Assembly: GCA_036925085.1 (NCBI GenBank)
Contig: JAUPFP010000004.1
Coordinates: 7,972,938 to 8,036,937, forward strand
Direction of reading: 5' to 3'
DNA from: Brachycybe producta
Taxonomy: Eukaryota > Arthropoda > Diplopoda > Playtdesmida > Andrognathidae
DNA: 64,000 bases
Made by a program: the position numbers and the translations under genes. The notes under the pieces were generated by a model, which saw only the letters and a program-made list of their open reading frames with translations, was not told the origin of the DNA and did not search any database. Position 1 is the stretch's first letter. The number at the start of each line of letters is the position of its first letter. This document shows, piece by piece, positions 1 through 12,544 of the stretch.

Positions 1-640
1 TATTAGAGGTCTGACAAGAGTAAAATAAGACCTCTTTTACATTTTCTTTACAATTTTTCAAAGTCCACTGTACAAACTGCAGAATTTGATTTACTTTGCT
101 TACCACTTTTGTAATAAGTTACTTCCATTTGGATAAGGTTAAACCAAGATATTTAAAAGTATCCACATGATCCAACAGATTATCTACTAATAACTAATCT
201 GCCTTATTTGGAGTATGCTTACAAGAAATGGGCATAACTTTGCGTTTACTGTAGATGTACTTGTAGATGCCATTGAGAGCACCAATCTGTTATTAGATTA
301 ACATCTTGAAGAATTTCAACATCTTTATTACTTTTAATTTCTTTATAAATAACAGCATCATTAGCAAACAGTTGGATTGAGCTGTTCATATCCTTGGGTA
401 GATCATTTATAAATAGTAAACAAGGAGACTAAAAATGCTACATTGAGGAACACCAGATGTTATATTGCATATTTGTGGGTAAAAAATAGTCAATCTAAGC
501 ATTTTCTAAATTGGAGCAAGTCTTCAGCTCCAGATCACGATTGATGAGAATCTCTTCACCTGCATTGTTTAGTGTCATGAGCATTGGGGTTGGAACTATG
601 AAATGATGTCTACAAGAACAAAGACAAAAAGATTGTCATC
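1..640 (-). mobile_element. LINE reverse-transcriptase fragment, truncated at the window edge
   Basis: On the minus strand this stretch resembles the C-terminal half of a LINE reverse transcriptase and closely parallels the better copy at about 5200-5780. The shared blocks include the region encoding the YLGL-type segment (about 130-170 here, 5340-5380 there) and the segment just before it. No long reading frame survives, so it is a decayed copy. It runs off the left edge of the window. Confidence 0.6.
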
Positions 641-1510
641 AATGAACATAGTGAACAGGATATGCCCAACAGCCCACTCCTACAGACCACAACATTGGGC
701 ACACCATACCTGAAGGAAAATTAGACAGGATTGGATACATGCAGCCGGAAGCATGTCGGGGAAACAAAGAAGACCAAGCAACAACGGGTGACACAACCGA
801 CAATGCTGGTTGTCATCGAAACAGGACCCCATCCGAAAAGTAGCCCACATGCCTAAGTCAGACATTAAGCCACATGCAGAAAACCCACCTCAGCCTTCCA
901 AAACCTTTTGGGCTAAGGTGAAGAAAGATGCCAAAAGTAAGGTGTCAAAAGTTTATAAATTTTCTTCTACATCAACACATAAAAAATCACAGATGGAAAC
1001 TTGTCAGAATTAACCATAGTTAGAAGCAAAAACTCTGACAGGAAGTAACCTGTAAAAAGATAAGAGTCTTGTGTTTCAATGAACAATATCCATGCTTACA
1101 ACACATATGCGGCTTGCAAACCTCATGGGCCAACAGAACGAAAAACAAGTGCATTGTTGCCAATTGGAAGTACCTAGTGTGGTAAGCTTTGAGGCCCCTA
1201 CAGGTATTTTAAGTTCATTTTCAGATTTATACAAATGATGTACTGAAAATAAAGTTACAAATTCCAGTATCAAAGAATGTGTAGATACCAGGTTCAGGTC
1301 AGAAACACCAACTACATCAGTGCAGTTATCACTAACCAATTTGGAGTACACTGCATGTCAATAGTTGACAGATGACCAAGATAATTATTCTGCTACCTTA
1401 GAAATAATATTAAAATCAGTTGATTGTGAATGGAAAACTGACCAAAATTTTTACTCCTTTCCCACTAAATTGAAGACCTTTAGTTAGTTACAAGTAATTT
1501 AATATATCTT
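641..1510. other. No identifiable gene; probable transposon debris
   Basis: A short plus-strand frame at 810-1013 encodes 67 residues rich in Lys and Ser with no recognised domain. It might be part of a retroelement ORF1, but nothing in the sequence proves that. The rest has many stops in all frames and no structure I can name. Confidence 0.3.
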
Positions 1511-3290
1511 GTAACACCCCATGAAACATGATCCTCCCAGAACACTAGCCTGGGAATGCATGACTAATACCTGTCCCACCCTCCTTCTATATTTAAAGAT
1601 TTAGATCAATACCTTTATGACCATGGTCACTTGGACCTGGTTACACCTCATAGGTGTACACTAGGGTGGAGTGAAAAAATGAAATTGAAAATTCAGAATC
1701 GGCAGGGGTTGGAAAAGTTGCCTTTTCAGTTTCTTAGTTCACACGTAAAAGCATTTAATTATCGCCTTTCAAGGCAACTGAAGATTTGTAAAAAAAAGTG
1801 CAGTTTTCAATGTTTACAACTGTTTACAAATGTTACAATGTTTACACATACACATTACACAATTACACATTGGATTTGGGAAGACCACTTCAGTGGTTGG
1901 TTTGCATGCTTCATGCAAATGAATTGCCTATATGACATCTACTACACAAACTTGATGGTGTAACACATGGTCATAAAGCGTTTTCTGGACCAATAGGAAA
2001 GGCTATTCAGAAGTGCGAAGTAATGCCAGTTGTTCCATTCTCTTCAATTAAACTTGAAAATTTTCCAAATATTGACAACGATGATTTAAGCTCCGATCAG
2101 AAATATTTGTTCAGCATGTGCCAAGCTGTATCAGCTGGAGATTGTCCCACTGATCTAGCTTTTCTAAAGCCTGGTCCAGTTGTTCATTCAAGGTGGCTGA
2201 CAACAGCTAACAGAATCCTCAGCTTGTATGTGGCTACTGCAGATCCATCGGAAAACCTTGTAGCACTAGCTACATACGTTATGAAAGTCTATGCTCTAAC
2301 CTGGTTTCACATCAAGATGAAATCATCATGCACTGAGGGATCTCGTCACCTCTTCAGAGTGATTACATTCTCAAGGTACCTGCCACGAGAGTTGAGAGCT
2401 ATCGTGGATCCAGTGATTCAAAGAAATGGATTTTTTGGACATATTGAAAATATACAGCTAGCAATGTTAACAGACGAAAGAAAGCATATCCGGGAATTGG
2501 CTTGTAGGAGGATCCTAGCTGCAAGGCAACAGGACACACCAGATGCCGTGCGTCAATTCAGAGTCCCAATTCTGAACTTTGATGCTAAGGACTATATCAA
2601 CAATATACAGTGGCATGATAGACAGAAATGAGCCGCCTCTCACAAAGCATATGACTGATATTGAAATTCGGAACCTTGTATGAGATGGGCCACAGCCACA
2701 ACTGACATCATCCTAGAATTTCTCAAGTATCCGTGCCATATGCAGGGAACCGAGCGCTGCATTAAACTTGTGACCGAGGCATCGGCGGCTGTATGTAGGG
2801 AAGACCAAAGAGATGGATTTATTCGGGCTAGAATCGAATCCAGAACCCTTATGAAGACCTTCAACACAAAGGTATAAAAGAATCATGCTCCTCTTTGTTC
2901 TTTGTCAACTCTTGCTCAGCTTTTTGAACTATGTTGATTCTATTCCATATCACATCATGGGCAAGTGGATGCACCTTTGATTAATTGATACTCATTCTTG
3001 TAATGTTACTGTTTCTGTACGAGAATGAATAAGTGTTTATAATATGAAACTGCGTTGTCTTTATGTTTCGTAACTAACCCTTCTCTGAATAGGCCGGAGA
3101 CACCATAGGGCAAGAAAACATGGATCCCTTACGGAGCCGAAGAAACACCACGACGACCAGAAGTGGGTGGTAACCATCCTTCTGAGGAGATGACACCCCT
3201 ACTCAGGAGGACGACTACACTCCATCACCATCTGCATACTTCTGTAGATCCAATCTACCTCGTGTGGTTATCATGCGATGGAGGGAAGAG
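1511..3290 (+). mobile_element. LTR-like dispersed repeat (copy A), interrupted by a gene remnant
   Basis: Copy A of a repeat also found at 56346-57100 (copy B) and, truncated, on the minus strand at 20795-20945 (copy C). All three begin with TGTAACAC. Copies A and B share a block ending GGTGTACAC (1654 in A) and a TATA-like box GGTATAAAA (about 2871). Both continue through matching downstream blocks, including AGGCCGGAGACA (about 3092). In copy B the first block and the TATA box are almost adjacent; in copy A about 1.2 kb of other DNA lies between them. The TG start, the TATA box and the dispersed copies suggest an LTR, but I found no second LTR or primer-binding site. Confidence 0.5.
1981..2877 (+). 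pseudogene. Frameshifted copy of an uncharacterised invertebrate-conserved protein
   Basis: An open frame of 202 codons from the ATG at 2023 to 2631 extends upstream in frame to at least 1981. It contains the patterns HSRWLTTANRILSLYV, TYVMKVYALTWFHIK, DPVIQRNGFFGHIENIQLA and RKHIRELACRRIL. From memory, these match a family of uncharacterised proteins seen in many cnidarian and arthropod genomes, often in multiple copies. The family's C-terminal part follows in another frame at 2680-2877 (CIKLVTEASAAVC, then RDGFIRARIESR). The gene is therefore broken by a stop and frameshift around 2630-2680. It sits inside LTR-like repeat copy A and ends directly at the point where that repeat resumes. The function of the family is unknown to me. 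It may be carried by a mobile element. Confidence 0.6.
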
Positions 3291-4330
3291 ACAAGCTACG
3301 GATTGAAAGGTACAAGAAATCACCAACCCTCACAATCTAAAATGAAATGTGAAGACCATGTAATAATTATAACTTATTGAAGATTTATTTAATAAATTGA
3401 AGATGAAGAAAAAGATGAAGTTGAAAGATAAAAGTTGAAATAACAAAAATGTTTGGAAACAGTCAAGAGAATATGAAATTAAAAATCAATTAGAAGTTGT
3501 TTCTTAAAACGAGAGGATGGCCCCGTAAATTGTGAAAAAGGGGAAAAAAAAAGAAATTCACCTAAAAGCCAATTTAACAGGAACTGTATTTTCTCACAGC
3601 CTTCTATGGGCTAGGCTTACCAGTGTCTCCAGGGCTGTAAATTGACACTTGCAAAATGAGCAACTGGGTATAAAAGTGATAAGAAATAAAAGACCGCTAG
3701 ACTGGATAGAAAATTACTGTAAGTGGAAACAGCTTCAGTTGGTCTTAATGATCATTATCTTAAATAGGTTAAAATAATGGCAAAGTTAGAAGGGATATTA
3801 GAGATAAATAACTAAACTCATAAATAACTTAATAACAAAAAGAAAAAAGGGTTCACAGAACAAAGGAATTTAACTCAGAAGTGATTTCCAAATTTATGTC
3901 TCATCGGGAGCAATAGCAATTTATGTTACCAATAGTGAAAAAAACTACTAGTTATAATTTTACTTTAACATTAAAAATAAAATCAATAACAAACATTTCA
4001 CTCGGAAATACAATAAACAAATGAATTATTCCATTACTGAGCAACACTCAGGTACCTGAAGTCATCACTACAAACTAGATGATGGATTCTTCCCAAACTT
4101 CATTCAAGAAAAAAACCCATCAAACATGGCCAGCAATGATCCAGAAAAAACTATCAATTGACCTCTATAAATAGTTAATATAGACAACCTGAAAGCGAGA
4201 AGTAGAAGAACTGATAACAGTGGTAGGTCCACTAACCTGAGAAAGCACTTCATTTATTGTTTTGAATGGTCACATAGGTTAAGCACAAGCACATGAGATG
4301 GTTCCTCGTGTTCACGCTTGAATTTGACAT
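3291..4330. other. AT-rich, no gene seen
   Basis: The sequence is AT-rich, with short A/T runs and stops in all frames. I see no domain, repeat partner or inverted repeat here. Confidence 0.4.
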
Positions 4331-4900
4331 TTGACTTTGGATACCACCCAGAGGATGCCAAATGAGTAAGCTGGATTTAGAAAAGGAAGAGGGACGAGAA
4401 AGTGAATATATTGCGGATAATGGACTGAACAAGAAAGGTACAAAAAAGTATACATGTGATTTATAAATTACAGCAAAGCACTTGATTACATTGACCATAC
4501 GAGATTGTGTAATGGGTTGAGATCAGGGAGAACTCCTGAGCATCTCTTTCTCCTCATTAAGTGTTTACACAGAACAAGAGGTAACATTACGAACTGGATA
4601 TGGAGATACAGCCTGGTTTAAAATCAGGAAAGGTGTAAGACAGGGATGTATTCTAGCTTCCTATTTATTCAACATGTACATTGTACAGCGAGTGCATTAT
4701 GACTTCTGAGAAAGGCCGAGTTGGAGGAAGACGAGGTTGGAATCAAAATAGGTCTCAAAATAAATAACTAAAGATAAGCCGATGATACAACCCTAATTTC
4801 GGAAAGTGAGAAACATCTGAAGAGACTGTTGAGGAAGGTAAAGGAAGAAAGCTTGAAATCTGGTCTAAGTCTCAACATTCAATTCAATTAAATTAGATAC
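4330..4900 (+). pseudogene. Decayed non-LTR reverse transcriptase, second LINE type
   Basis: Translating the plus strand in shifting frames gives the usual order of LINE reverse-transcriptase blocks. There is an INYSKALDYIDH block (normally F/DYSKAFD), then a WFKIRKGVRQGCIL block around 4620-4655 with SYLFNMYI, then a RYADDTTLISES block around 4775-4805. YADD is the catalytic motif. Several stops and frame changes separate them, so it is dead. It lies on the strand opposite to the neighbouring LINE at 4950-7250 and has a different RT sequence, so it is a separate insertion. Confidence 0.7.
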
Positions 4901-4944
4901 ACCTGCAATCAGCTTGAAAGCTATGTGGCAGGGGGGATTGCTCC

Positions 4945-7250
4945 CAATCATGAGTGATTGTCATTTAAAAATAAGACATCACAAAATTGAAATCGTCCTA
5001 ACAAAGAACTATTCACAGGAAGACAATTCCATAGTCTAACAACAATAGGAATAAAAAACCAAAAATATGCATCAGTCCTAGCCAATAATTCTTTGAAAGT
5101 CTTTGAATGCCCAAATCTACCTTTACGAGTATTTCTAGTTAGTAAACCATTAAGCAGAGTAATGTTATCATCAGACAGCATCAGACAGCAACAATATTCT
5201 AAGATAGGTCTAACTAGGGTAAAGTAGCAGACCTTTTTCACATTTTCATTACAATGTTTAAGGGTGCGTTGGACAAACCGCAGCCTTTGATCAGCTTTTA
5301 CAACTGCTTTGGTTATATGATCTTTCCAAAGCATGTCTTTGGACAAGGTTAAGCCAAGATATTTAATGGTATCAACATGAGTTAGCTGAACATCTCCCAT
5401 TGTGAACTCTGCCTTGCAAGATTCTCGCTTTCGGGAAACTCGCATAACATTGCATTTACTCCTATTGAGTTGTAAATGCCACTCAGAGCACCATTCTTCA
5501 ACACTGTCTAGATCTCTTTAGAGGACTTCACTATCCTCATTATCCCTAATCATCCTGTACACAACAGCATCATCTGCAAACAAGCGCATCGTACTGTTGC
5601 ATCTATCTGCCAGATCGTTAATGAACAGAAGGAAAAGTAGTGGTCCAAGATAGCTACCCTGAGGTACACCAGACGTTACTTTAGCCTAGTCCGACACAGC
5701 ACCATCAATTTGGACTCGCTGTTGTCTATTTGATAAGAATGATGATGTCCACGAAATTACTTGTTTATTTAAGTTAAAAGTCACCATTTTTTAATTAGTA
5801 GTGAATGCTTCACGGTATCAAATGCTTTTGCAAAATCTAAAAATACCAAGTCAAATTCGCCCTTACTATCCAAGCCAGATTGTATGTCTTGGATGAATAA
5901 TGCTAACTGGGTATCACATGATCTGCGTTTTTGAAAACCATGCTGATTTTCATGAATTAATGTATGGGTTTTTAAATGCTTGATTGTATTAGAATAGATT
6001 ATATGCTCGAGTCTTGCATACAATGGAGGTTAGAGAAATGCATCTATAGTTCTTTGGACAATGTTTATCTCCTGTTTTAAAAAATGGGCAGATATTTGCT
6101 TGCCTCCATGCCATAGGCAGTATGCCGCTATCAAGGTAATCTTGGAAAAGTTTACTTAAAAAGGGCTAACTTCTGTGGCCATCTCCTTTAGCAAACGTGG
6201 CGAAATTTCATCTGGACCAGCAGATTTATTAACATATAAAGCAAATTTTGTAATCCAGTGGAGTTTATAATTATGTGAGGCATGACATGAGATAAGGTGC
6301 CAAGTTGAGGTTCCTCATCACCATTATTAGCAAGAAAGACACTTTGGAAATAGTCATTAAGTGTGTTTGCAATAACCTGCTTGTTTGTACAGACATCACC
6401 AAGTGGTGTTATAATTGAAGTTATATTATTTTGAATTTTGTTGAGAGATTTTACATATTTCCAGAACAACTTGGGATTTTTATGGAGTGATACCCCTAGG
6501 ACATTATTAGTAAAGTTCAAGTGTTCCTTTTTAAGCAAATTTTTCACAAGATGTTGCTGGGAATTAAATTGCAATTTAAGTGTCATCCATGTTCATCTTC
6601 ATTTTCGATCTAAATTTGCATTGTTTACGAAGATTGGTTCCATGCTTGATTTTACATTTTTGCATGGGATGAATTTATTTATGCCATCAAAAATGACATT
6701 AACAAACAGTGACCACTGTTGGTTTACGTCTTTTGATAGTCCACTTTTATTGTTCAGTTCATTTGTTACAAAAAGCTTAAAATTAGTCAGTCCAATCAGC
6801 TTTATTGTACTGAAGGACTTTTCGGGGAGCTGATTGGAGTTTTTCAAATTGGGTGACAAATTCTAAGTAAATCATTTTGTGATCGCTTATGCCATCAGCA
6901 ATTTCAATTGATTTGACATTTTCTGGGGTGTTCGTAAAAACTAGATCTAGAATATTAGCGGTTGTATTGGTGCAGCATGTAGGAGTTTGCACTAGTTGAT
7001 CCAGGGAATATGTGCCTACACCGTCAAGCAGTATATCTATTAATTTATTGCTAGGGCACTGGGAGTCAACAGTATAATTTTTCCAATTTATTCCAGGAAG
7101 GTTAAAATTCCCACCAATGAGAACTGATGCATGTTTGTGGGTAGAAAATAAAAAATCTAAACATTTCCTTCCGGTGTCAACATACAAATATGAGAGTGTT
7201 GGTCTTTGAGAAAGAGCGAAAAGAAAAAAATAGATGAATTCCAACACTGG
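4945..7250 (-). mobile_element. Decayed LINE (endonuclease plus reverse transcriptase)
   Basis: The minus strand carries the parts of a non-LTR retrotransposon ORF2 in the correct order. An apurinic-type endonuclease piece lies at 6783-7247, with GGNFNLPGINW (the usual GGDFN block, with D changed to N) and an ISDHKMI block. The connecting region follows at 6188-6859. Reverse transcriptase starts at 5781-6023 with LVFLDFAKAFDTVKH. The catalytic FADD block lies around 5570-5590 and a C-terminal RT piece at 4948-5445 with KYLGLTLSKD. Stops and frameshifts separate the blocks. It is 5'-truncated or rearranged beyond about 7250. Of the LINE copies here it is the fullest. Confidence 0.85.
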
Positions 7251-7984
7251 ATTTGGAGATGGCTAAAAGTACCATAGACCGCAAAAAGGACAAACCAGTC
7301 TATATTTGACGAGGTGAAGCCTGAGTGATCGATAAAAGCCTTAATGCTGAAACAGTTGCTGGCATACATTGAGCATGTGATGAGAGGTGACAGATCCATG
7401 GAGAAGACTATAATGCTTGGAAAGGTCGGAGGGTGCAGCGGAAGAGGAATAGTGAACAAGATATATGGATGGTGTAAGGGAGGCTACCGGGATGTCTCTT
7501 CAACAGCTACAGGATGCTGCTAAAGAAAAGATGATATAGAGCTTCTTCATGGAGTCACCTGGAGTCGAAGACAACTCACTGGAATTTAACAAAACCAAAA
7601 AGCTAAAGAAAATGAGCTTTGTTAATTCATTAGTCATTAAAAACTCAATCCCAAATTCAATTCACTTTATCCTCTTTGGCTGATGCAACAGCGGGGTCCT
7701 TAACAGATACAAGAAAGAATATCATATGACTAACAATTGCAAATAGTAAGTAATTACTAAATTACCATTTGTCAAGTCTTGGATTGAGAAATAAACAATA
7801 TTGGCTACCCCTACCAGATTTTACTGTACAGTACCCATCTTTAGGGTTACAGTATAAATCGGTTTCATCACGGCCAAGTGACTCATCAGGAGGCTTTCAG
7901 AAATACAAAAAAGCTAGGTTCAGCCACTTTCCACAAATCTTGTTTCAGAAATATGATCATGGATGGTGCTAACATAGGTGATAA
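7251..7984. other. No identifiable gene
   Basis: This stretch beyond the LINE endonuclease end has only short frames, none with a recognisable motif, and I found no second copy of it in the window. Confidence 0.35.
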
Positions 7985-8120
7985 CATATTAAAGTTATTA
8001 AAAATATGTCTAACGTCTTAATTAAAATATAAACGGTATGCCATGAATAAGAAAGAAAAAAATAACTTACTTTGATATGTTGTCTTCCGATTAAATCAAA
8101 CGCACACAAGAATAAGAGCG
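7985..8120 (+). repeat. Dispersed repeat, paired with 33845-33985
   Basis: About 130 bp match a second copy at 33845-33985 in the same orientation. Shared blocks include GTCTTAATTAAAATATAAA, ATGAATAAGAAA and AAACGCACACAAGA. The second copy is inside a DENND4 intron. The family is unknown. No coding capacity is seen. Confidence 0.65.
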
Positions 8121-9314
8121 TGACTCAGTAGCCCTACAACTGCACTTCTCTGGCAGATATATTTTTGGTTGGGTCGCGTGAAAAAAAAAAGATAACGATC
8201 CAACGGACAGTTTGCTTGTCGTGTACATGGTTAGATCTCTTTCGCCTCTTGTGATCGTTTTATTGAAATTTCAACAAGTTATGAAAGTTAATTTAATTTA
8301 ATTGCCATTCAAGTTACGGAAGCCGCAAGTCTATGTTGAATTTGCGGCAAAATGTATAGAAAAGTCGAGCCCAGTTTTGGCCAGCCGTGGTCAGAAGTGG
8401 GCGCACTTTGGTCGAAACTGACCAGCACCTGTTTCCAATCGTTTTCATTTTGAAGTAAATCAACTTAGTCCCGTGTGGGTTTTACGGTAAACATGGAACG
8501 TAGAACACACTTTTGGAATAATTTGAATGATACATCGTTTTCAACGAGTGTAAGGCTTTAAGTCCATTGTCTTAGTCCCATGTGGGTTTTACGGTTAACA
8601 CAAAATGTAGAAACCACTTTTGGCCATCCTCTCACGTGTAGTTATACACTAATACCACTAGAGCCACCGTGCTTTAAATGCACTAACACCGAATAATGTC
8701 GCAAGGGTACTTGCCGCCTTTTTTTAAAAAAAAGCGGCAATTTAAAAAGGGATAACATAGTAAAAACTTCATGATGATTTCTTTGAATAAGGACCTCTCA
8801 AAGATGAATTCTTTGAATAAGGGGCCTATCGAAGCCGAATTCTTCGATTACATATCGAAGTAGAATTTGGCAAAAAGTGCATACATTTTTGGGGCTTTTA
8901 TGCCTTTTTGATGCAAAGTTGGATTTAAAGAAATTAAGCTCCATTATGTTGGAGCCGAGTGATGTACTTACGCAGAACAAAGTAAGATTTTTCGAATGTG
9001 AACATACGAAGGGCGGCGGCGACAGCTGATAATTTTTCTGCCAAGACGGATAAAGATGTCGAAGACGTCAAAAATTCTGGTAAAGCAAACAAATCTTGGC
9101 GACGTGCAAGGCAAAGTTGATGAAGAAAAGGACTTGCCTAACATGCTGTGTTCCAGAAAAAAAAACCACTGGTCGCAGAAATTACAACTGTCCGCTGTCA
9201 TGTACCTACATGGCCATCGTATAAGGAACTTAGACAAGTGTCACAAGGACAAAAGAGAACAGCATGAACAAATAAACAAAGCGACAACAAAAATGACGCA
9301 ATGGTCCAGCAATG
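8121..9314. other. No gene; contains a short tandem duplication
   Basis: Two copies of a roughly 55-base segment beginning CTTAGTCCCRTGTGGGTTTT occur at about 8466 and 8572, a period near 106. The frame at 9056-9331 encodes 91 basic residues without a recognised domain. Nothing else can be assigned. Confidence 0.35.
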
Positions 9315-10190
9315 GTGCAGTCATCTGCTAGGCTCTCTTTGGTTCTCTCGATGACGTCTCTTCTTGCGTCAGCTGTAACTTCATTGGTTGGAGTGATCCC
9401 TCATCAGTGACAGTGTCCTCATCTGACTTCTTTGATGTACACCCCTCATCAGTGGCAGTAGAGCTCAGCTGACTTCTTTGATGTCACCCCTCATCAGTGG
9501 CAGCTGCCTTCCTCCTGACTTCTTTGATGTCTAAACCTGGGTGACAACTGGCATAACCACCAGTCACCCTTTAACAGTCTACAGTTTACTTAGTCATACA
9601 AGTGGAGTTGATCTCTGGTGTGTGGCGGGGCATAGCCACCAGCAATGCACAACAGAATCAAGACAAAATGCCAACACATGAATGCTCAACTTATATACAC
9701 ATGCAGTCCTGATCATGTGACATATGTTGACCAATCATTTAACAATATGTAAATGGATCATAACCTCTTGGGTCACCATGTGAGTCTATGGTCACCTCAG
9801 AAAACATGTCAAAATCATTTTATTGCTATGCAATAAATGGGACAGTTTGCAGGATTAATGTGCCAATGCTGGGTTATGCAATAACCATTAAAAATATCGA
9901 AAGTGTGAACAAAATTGGACTTTTGATGTCAAAAGTGCAATACATCTTCCAAATATTTATTGAAAGAAAAATAGAAAGATGACAGAAATATTGAGGCTAG
10001 TTGTATTTCCCAGGCTCTTCTGACCTCACATGCATTCATCTTGCTTCGTTGTTATAGCAACGACATGAAGGAATCATTTTTCTTGTTTCTCATAAGGGGA
10101 GGCGAAAAAGAAGGGAAAGAACAGGTGCAATGACATCAAATGTGTGACGTCACAGCAGTGTTGTTAAAGAATGAGGACAGGGTCCTCACA
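9315..10190 (+). repeat. Dispersed repeat family 1, copy 1 (partner 12545-13365)
   Basis: This matches 12545-13365 over most of its length in the same orientation. Shared blocks include GTGACATATGTTGACC-type sequence (about 9716), GTGCCAATG followed by GGTTATGCAATAACC (about 9860), and AGAACAGGTGCAATGA (about 10118). The ends resemble neither a poly(A)-tailed LINE nor a TIR element. It may be an LTR or a non-autonomous element, with about 2.4 kb of other DNA between the two copies. Confidence 0.65.
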
Positions 10191-10369
10191 ACATTTATAT
10201 GCATAAAAGAAATAATAAAAGTAATGAAAAGAATAAAAAATAGAATAAATCTGCACAGATGTGCTTGTAGAGCTCCTAAAATAACATTACATTTAATATA
10301 ACGTTATAAATGTATGTTTGCTCACTTGCTGGCGCTACTGATACAAATGCCCACATTTTAGCTAGAGTG

Positions 10370-10935
10370 GTGCCTCTTGGGGGGATAATAAACTATTTGG
10401 TAATATCTAAACTTAAAATGGCTCACTTAAAAAACTAGAATTTTTTTCAGGCATAACAAAAAGTTTATTTTCTATGGAGCTCTGTTGAGGAGACGAATTA
10501 TTTTTTTATCTCGTCCAGAAGAGATTAAGTCGGGTGAGAATGAAAGGATGAATATTGTGAGGTAACTCTAAAACCTGAAACAAAATGCAAATAGAATTGG
10601 CTGAACACTGTACTAACATGGGTGCGAATCAACATAACCCCTGCAAACAAGCTTAATTGAACATAACACCATCTAAATCACCGATATAAAAAAGTTTAGT
10701 GTTAAACCAATTCTATTTGCATTCTGTTTTGTGTGTAGGACATTTTTGCCTTCGTGGAGGACGGAGGACATTTCTTCCAAATGGAGGACTGTCTTCCACA
10801 AAGGAGGACGAGTTCATCCTTTCACCCAGACCCGACTTAGTATCTCGTTCGAACAAGATAAAAAAATGCTAGTTATTAAAATGTGTTCTCTTGCACTGGA
10901 CCAAGTCCTGCACGAATTAAATGAAGATCAAAGAT
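10370..10935 (+). repeat. Dispersed repeat family 2, copy 1 (partner 28735-29460)
   Basis: Shared blocks with 28735-29460 include AAAAAGTTTATTTTCTA followed by GGAGC, a run containing GTTTTGTGTG then GACATTTTTGCCTTCGTGGA (about 10728), and the tail TGGACCA then GTCC then GCACGAAT (about 10900). The second copy continues into a tRNA-like SINE on the opposite strand; this copy stops before that part. Confidence 0.65.
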
Positions 10936-12544
10936 GAAGAACAAAATAAAACGCTTCTTACCTGAAAACAAACGTCCTCATAAGAAAAAGGCAGCTTACC
11001 TATCAGATTCATCTTTCACAAAAACGCAAAATGGCGATTGAAAATTACAAATGAGAACATCCGCCAGGTGTCAGTTTATCCGTAGCATCCATATTCAAAA
11101 GGACTGCTCATGTTCTTCAAATTCAACAGTAATGCTGGGAAAAAGTATAGCGTCCATATCGTCTGTTAAAACCAATAGGTGACGCAATCTTCTGGAACCT
11201 AACCAGGCTACGTTCCATCCACTTTTTACACAGGAATTACATAGAAATTACAAGTCATAAAATGTTTTCAAATAAAAAAAAAAGAAATGAATGAACTTTA
11301 TTTATATTCAAATTTTATTACATTTTTTACAATTCAGTAAGTTTTTTTTAATTATGAAAAAAATTTATATTCAAATTTTATTTTATCTAAAAAAATTTAA
11401 AAAAAAAAACAGTAATTAAAAAATGAATACTAAAAAAGTCTCAGTTCTGTTGATCATTGAGAAGATTTCCAAAGTTTTTAAGACACAAATTCAGAAATGC
11501 ATTTAAAATGAATTTCTGAACTAGCAGAATGGTAAAGCCAATTAATGTGATGTTTTTAATTTAATTTTATTTTATTCTATTTATTTATTATTTTATAATA
11601 ATATATTATTTTATTTTTATTTATTTTATTGTAATGTATTGTTTTATTTAATATTTTACTTTTTATTTTAATTTTATATAGTAATTATTTTATTTCATTT
11701 ATTTATTATTTTATTTATTTTATTTTTATTTATTTAATTTAATTTATTTGACACACAGTGAGGTACACAACAGTAAACCATTTCATAGAAAAAAACTGAT
11801 TAACAACACTCAAAAGTAGCGATAATAGTGAAAATAAACTAAAAAAACAACCAGAAAACATGAGGTTGCAATTCTAATGATCTAATGAACAGGGTCCTGA
11901 AGATTGCGCTATCTATTGGTTTTAGCAGACATTTAGGCAGCATACTTTTACCAACATTAAAGCTGAAATGAGCATGCCTTTAGGATAAAGAGAGCTATGA
12001 TCAGAACATAGCCTCCTATAAATACATTTATTGTTTTCATATTTTTCTTTTTTTTAAAAAATTGCCTTGTTTAAATCTTGCTAAAAATCCCACAGATAAT
12101 TTTAATTTTGTAAAGTTCTCCTTGCATTACCGGTCACGCTGCTAGTGAATCGTCTGCTATGATTTGAGCAGACAGTTTTAGCGGACAACTTTTCCTTCCA
12201 AATAGTTGCAAAAGAGGCCCTACTGGTAGTGTTCCTTACACTACAAACACCACTTACGTATTCATGGGGATGGAGAACCAGCTGTCGATTCTTTCTTTCA
12301 GTGCAGCCATGTTTCTCTACCCATTCTATCTGATATCAGTGTGGTTAAATAAACATAACAAAGACGTCGGTAAAATTGAATATGTTTATTTATATCCTCG
12401 AGTATAGGATGTTACACTATTACAATTAACTCGTATTGTGATCGATCTGAGCCGGATACATTGATAGCATTACAAAACTCTCAAAGATGCCCTCGGATTA
12501 CTTACAGCGTGAATCTAATGCTGTCAGATTACTTAAGCCGTGAA
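10936..12544. other. AT-rich, no gene; TTTA-rich low-complexity tract at about 11550-11755
   Basis: The tract at 11550-11755 is an irregular run of TTTTA and TTTATT units. The flanks have long A and T runs. I see no coding signal in either strand. Confidence 0.5.
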
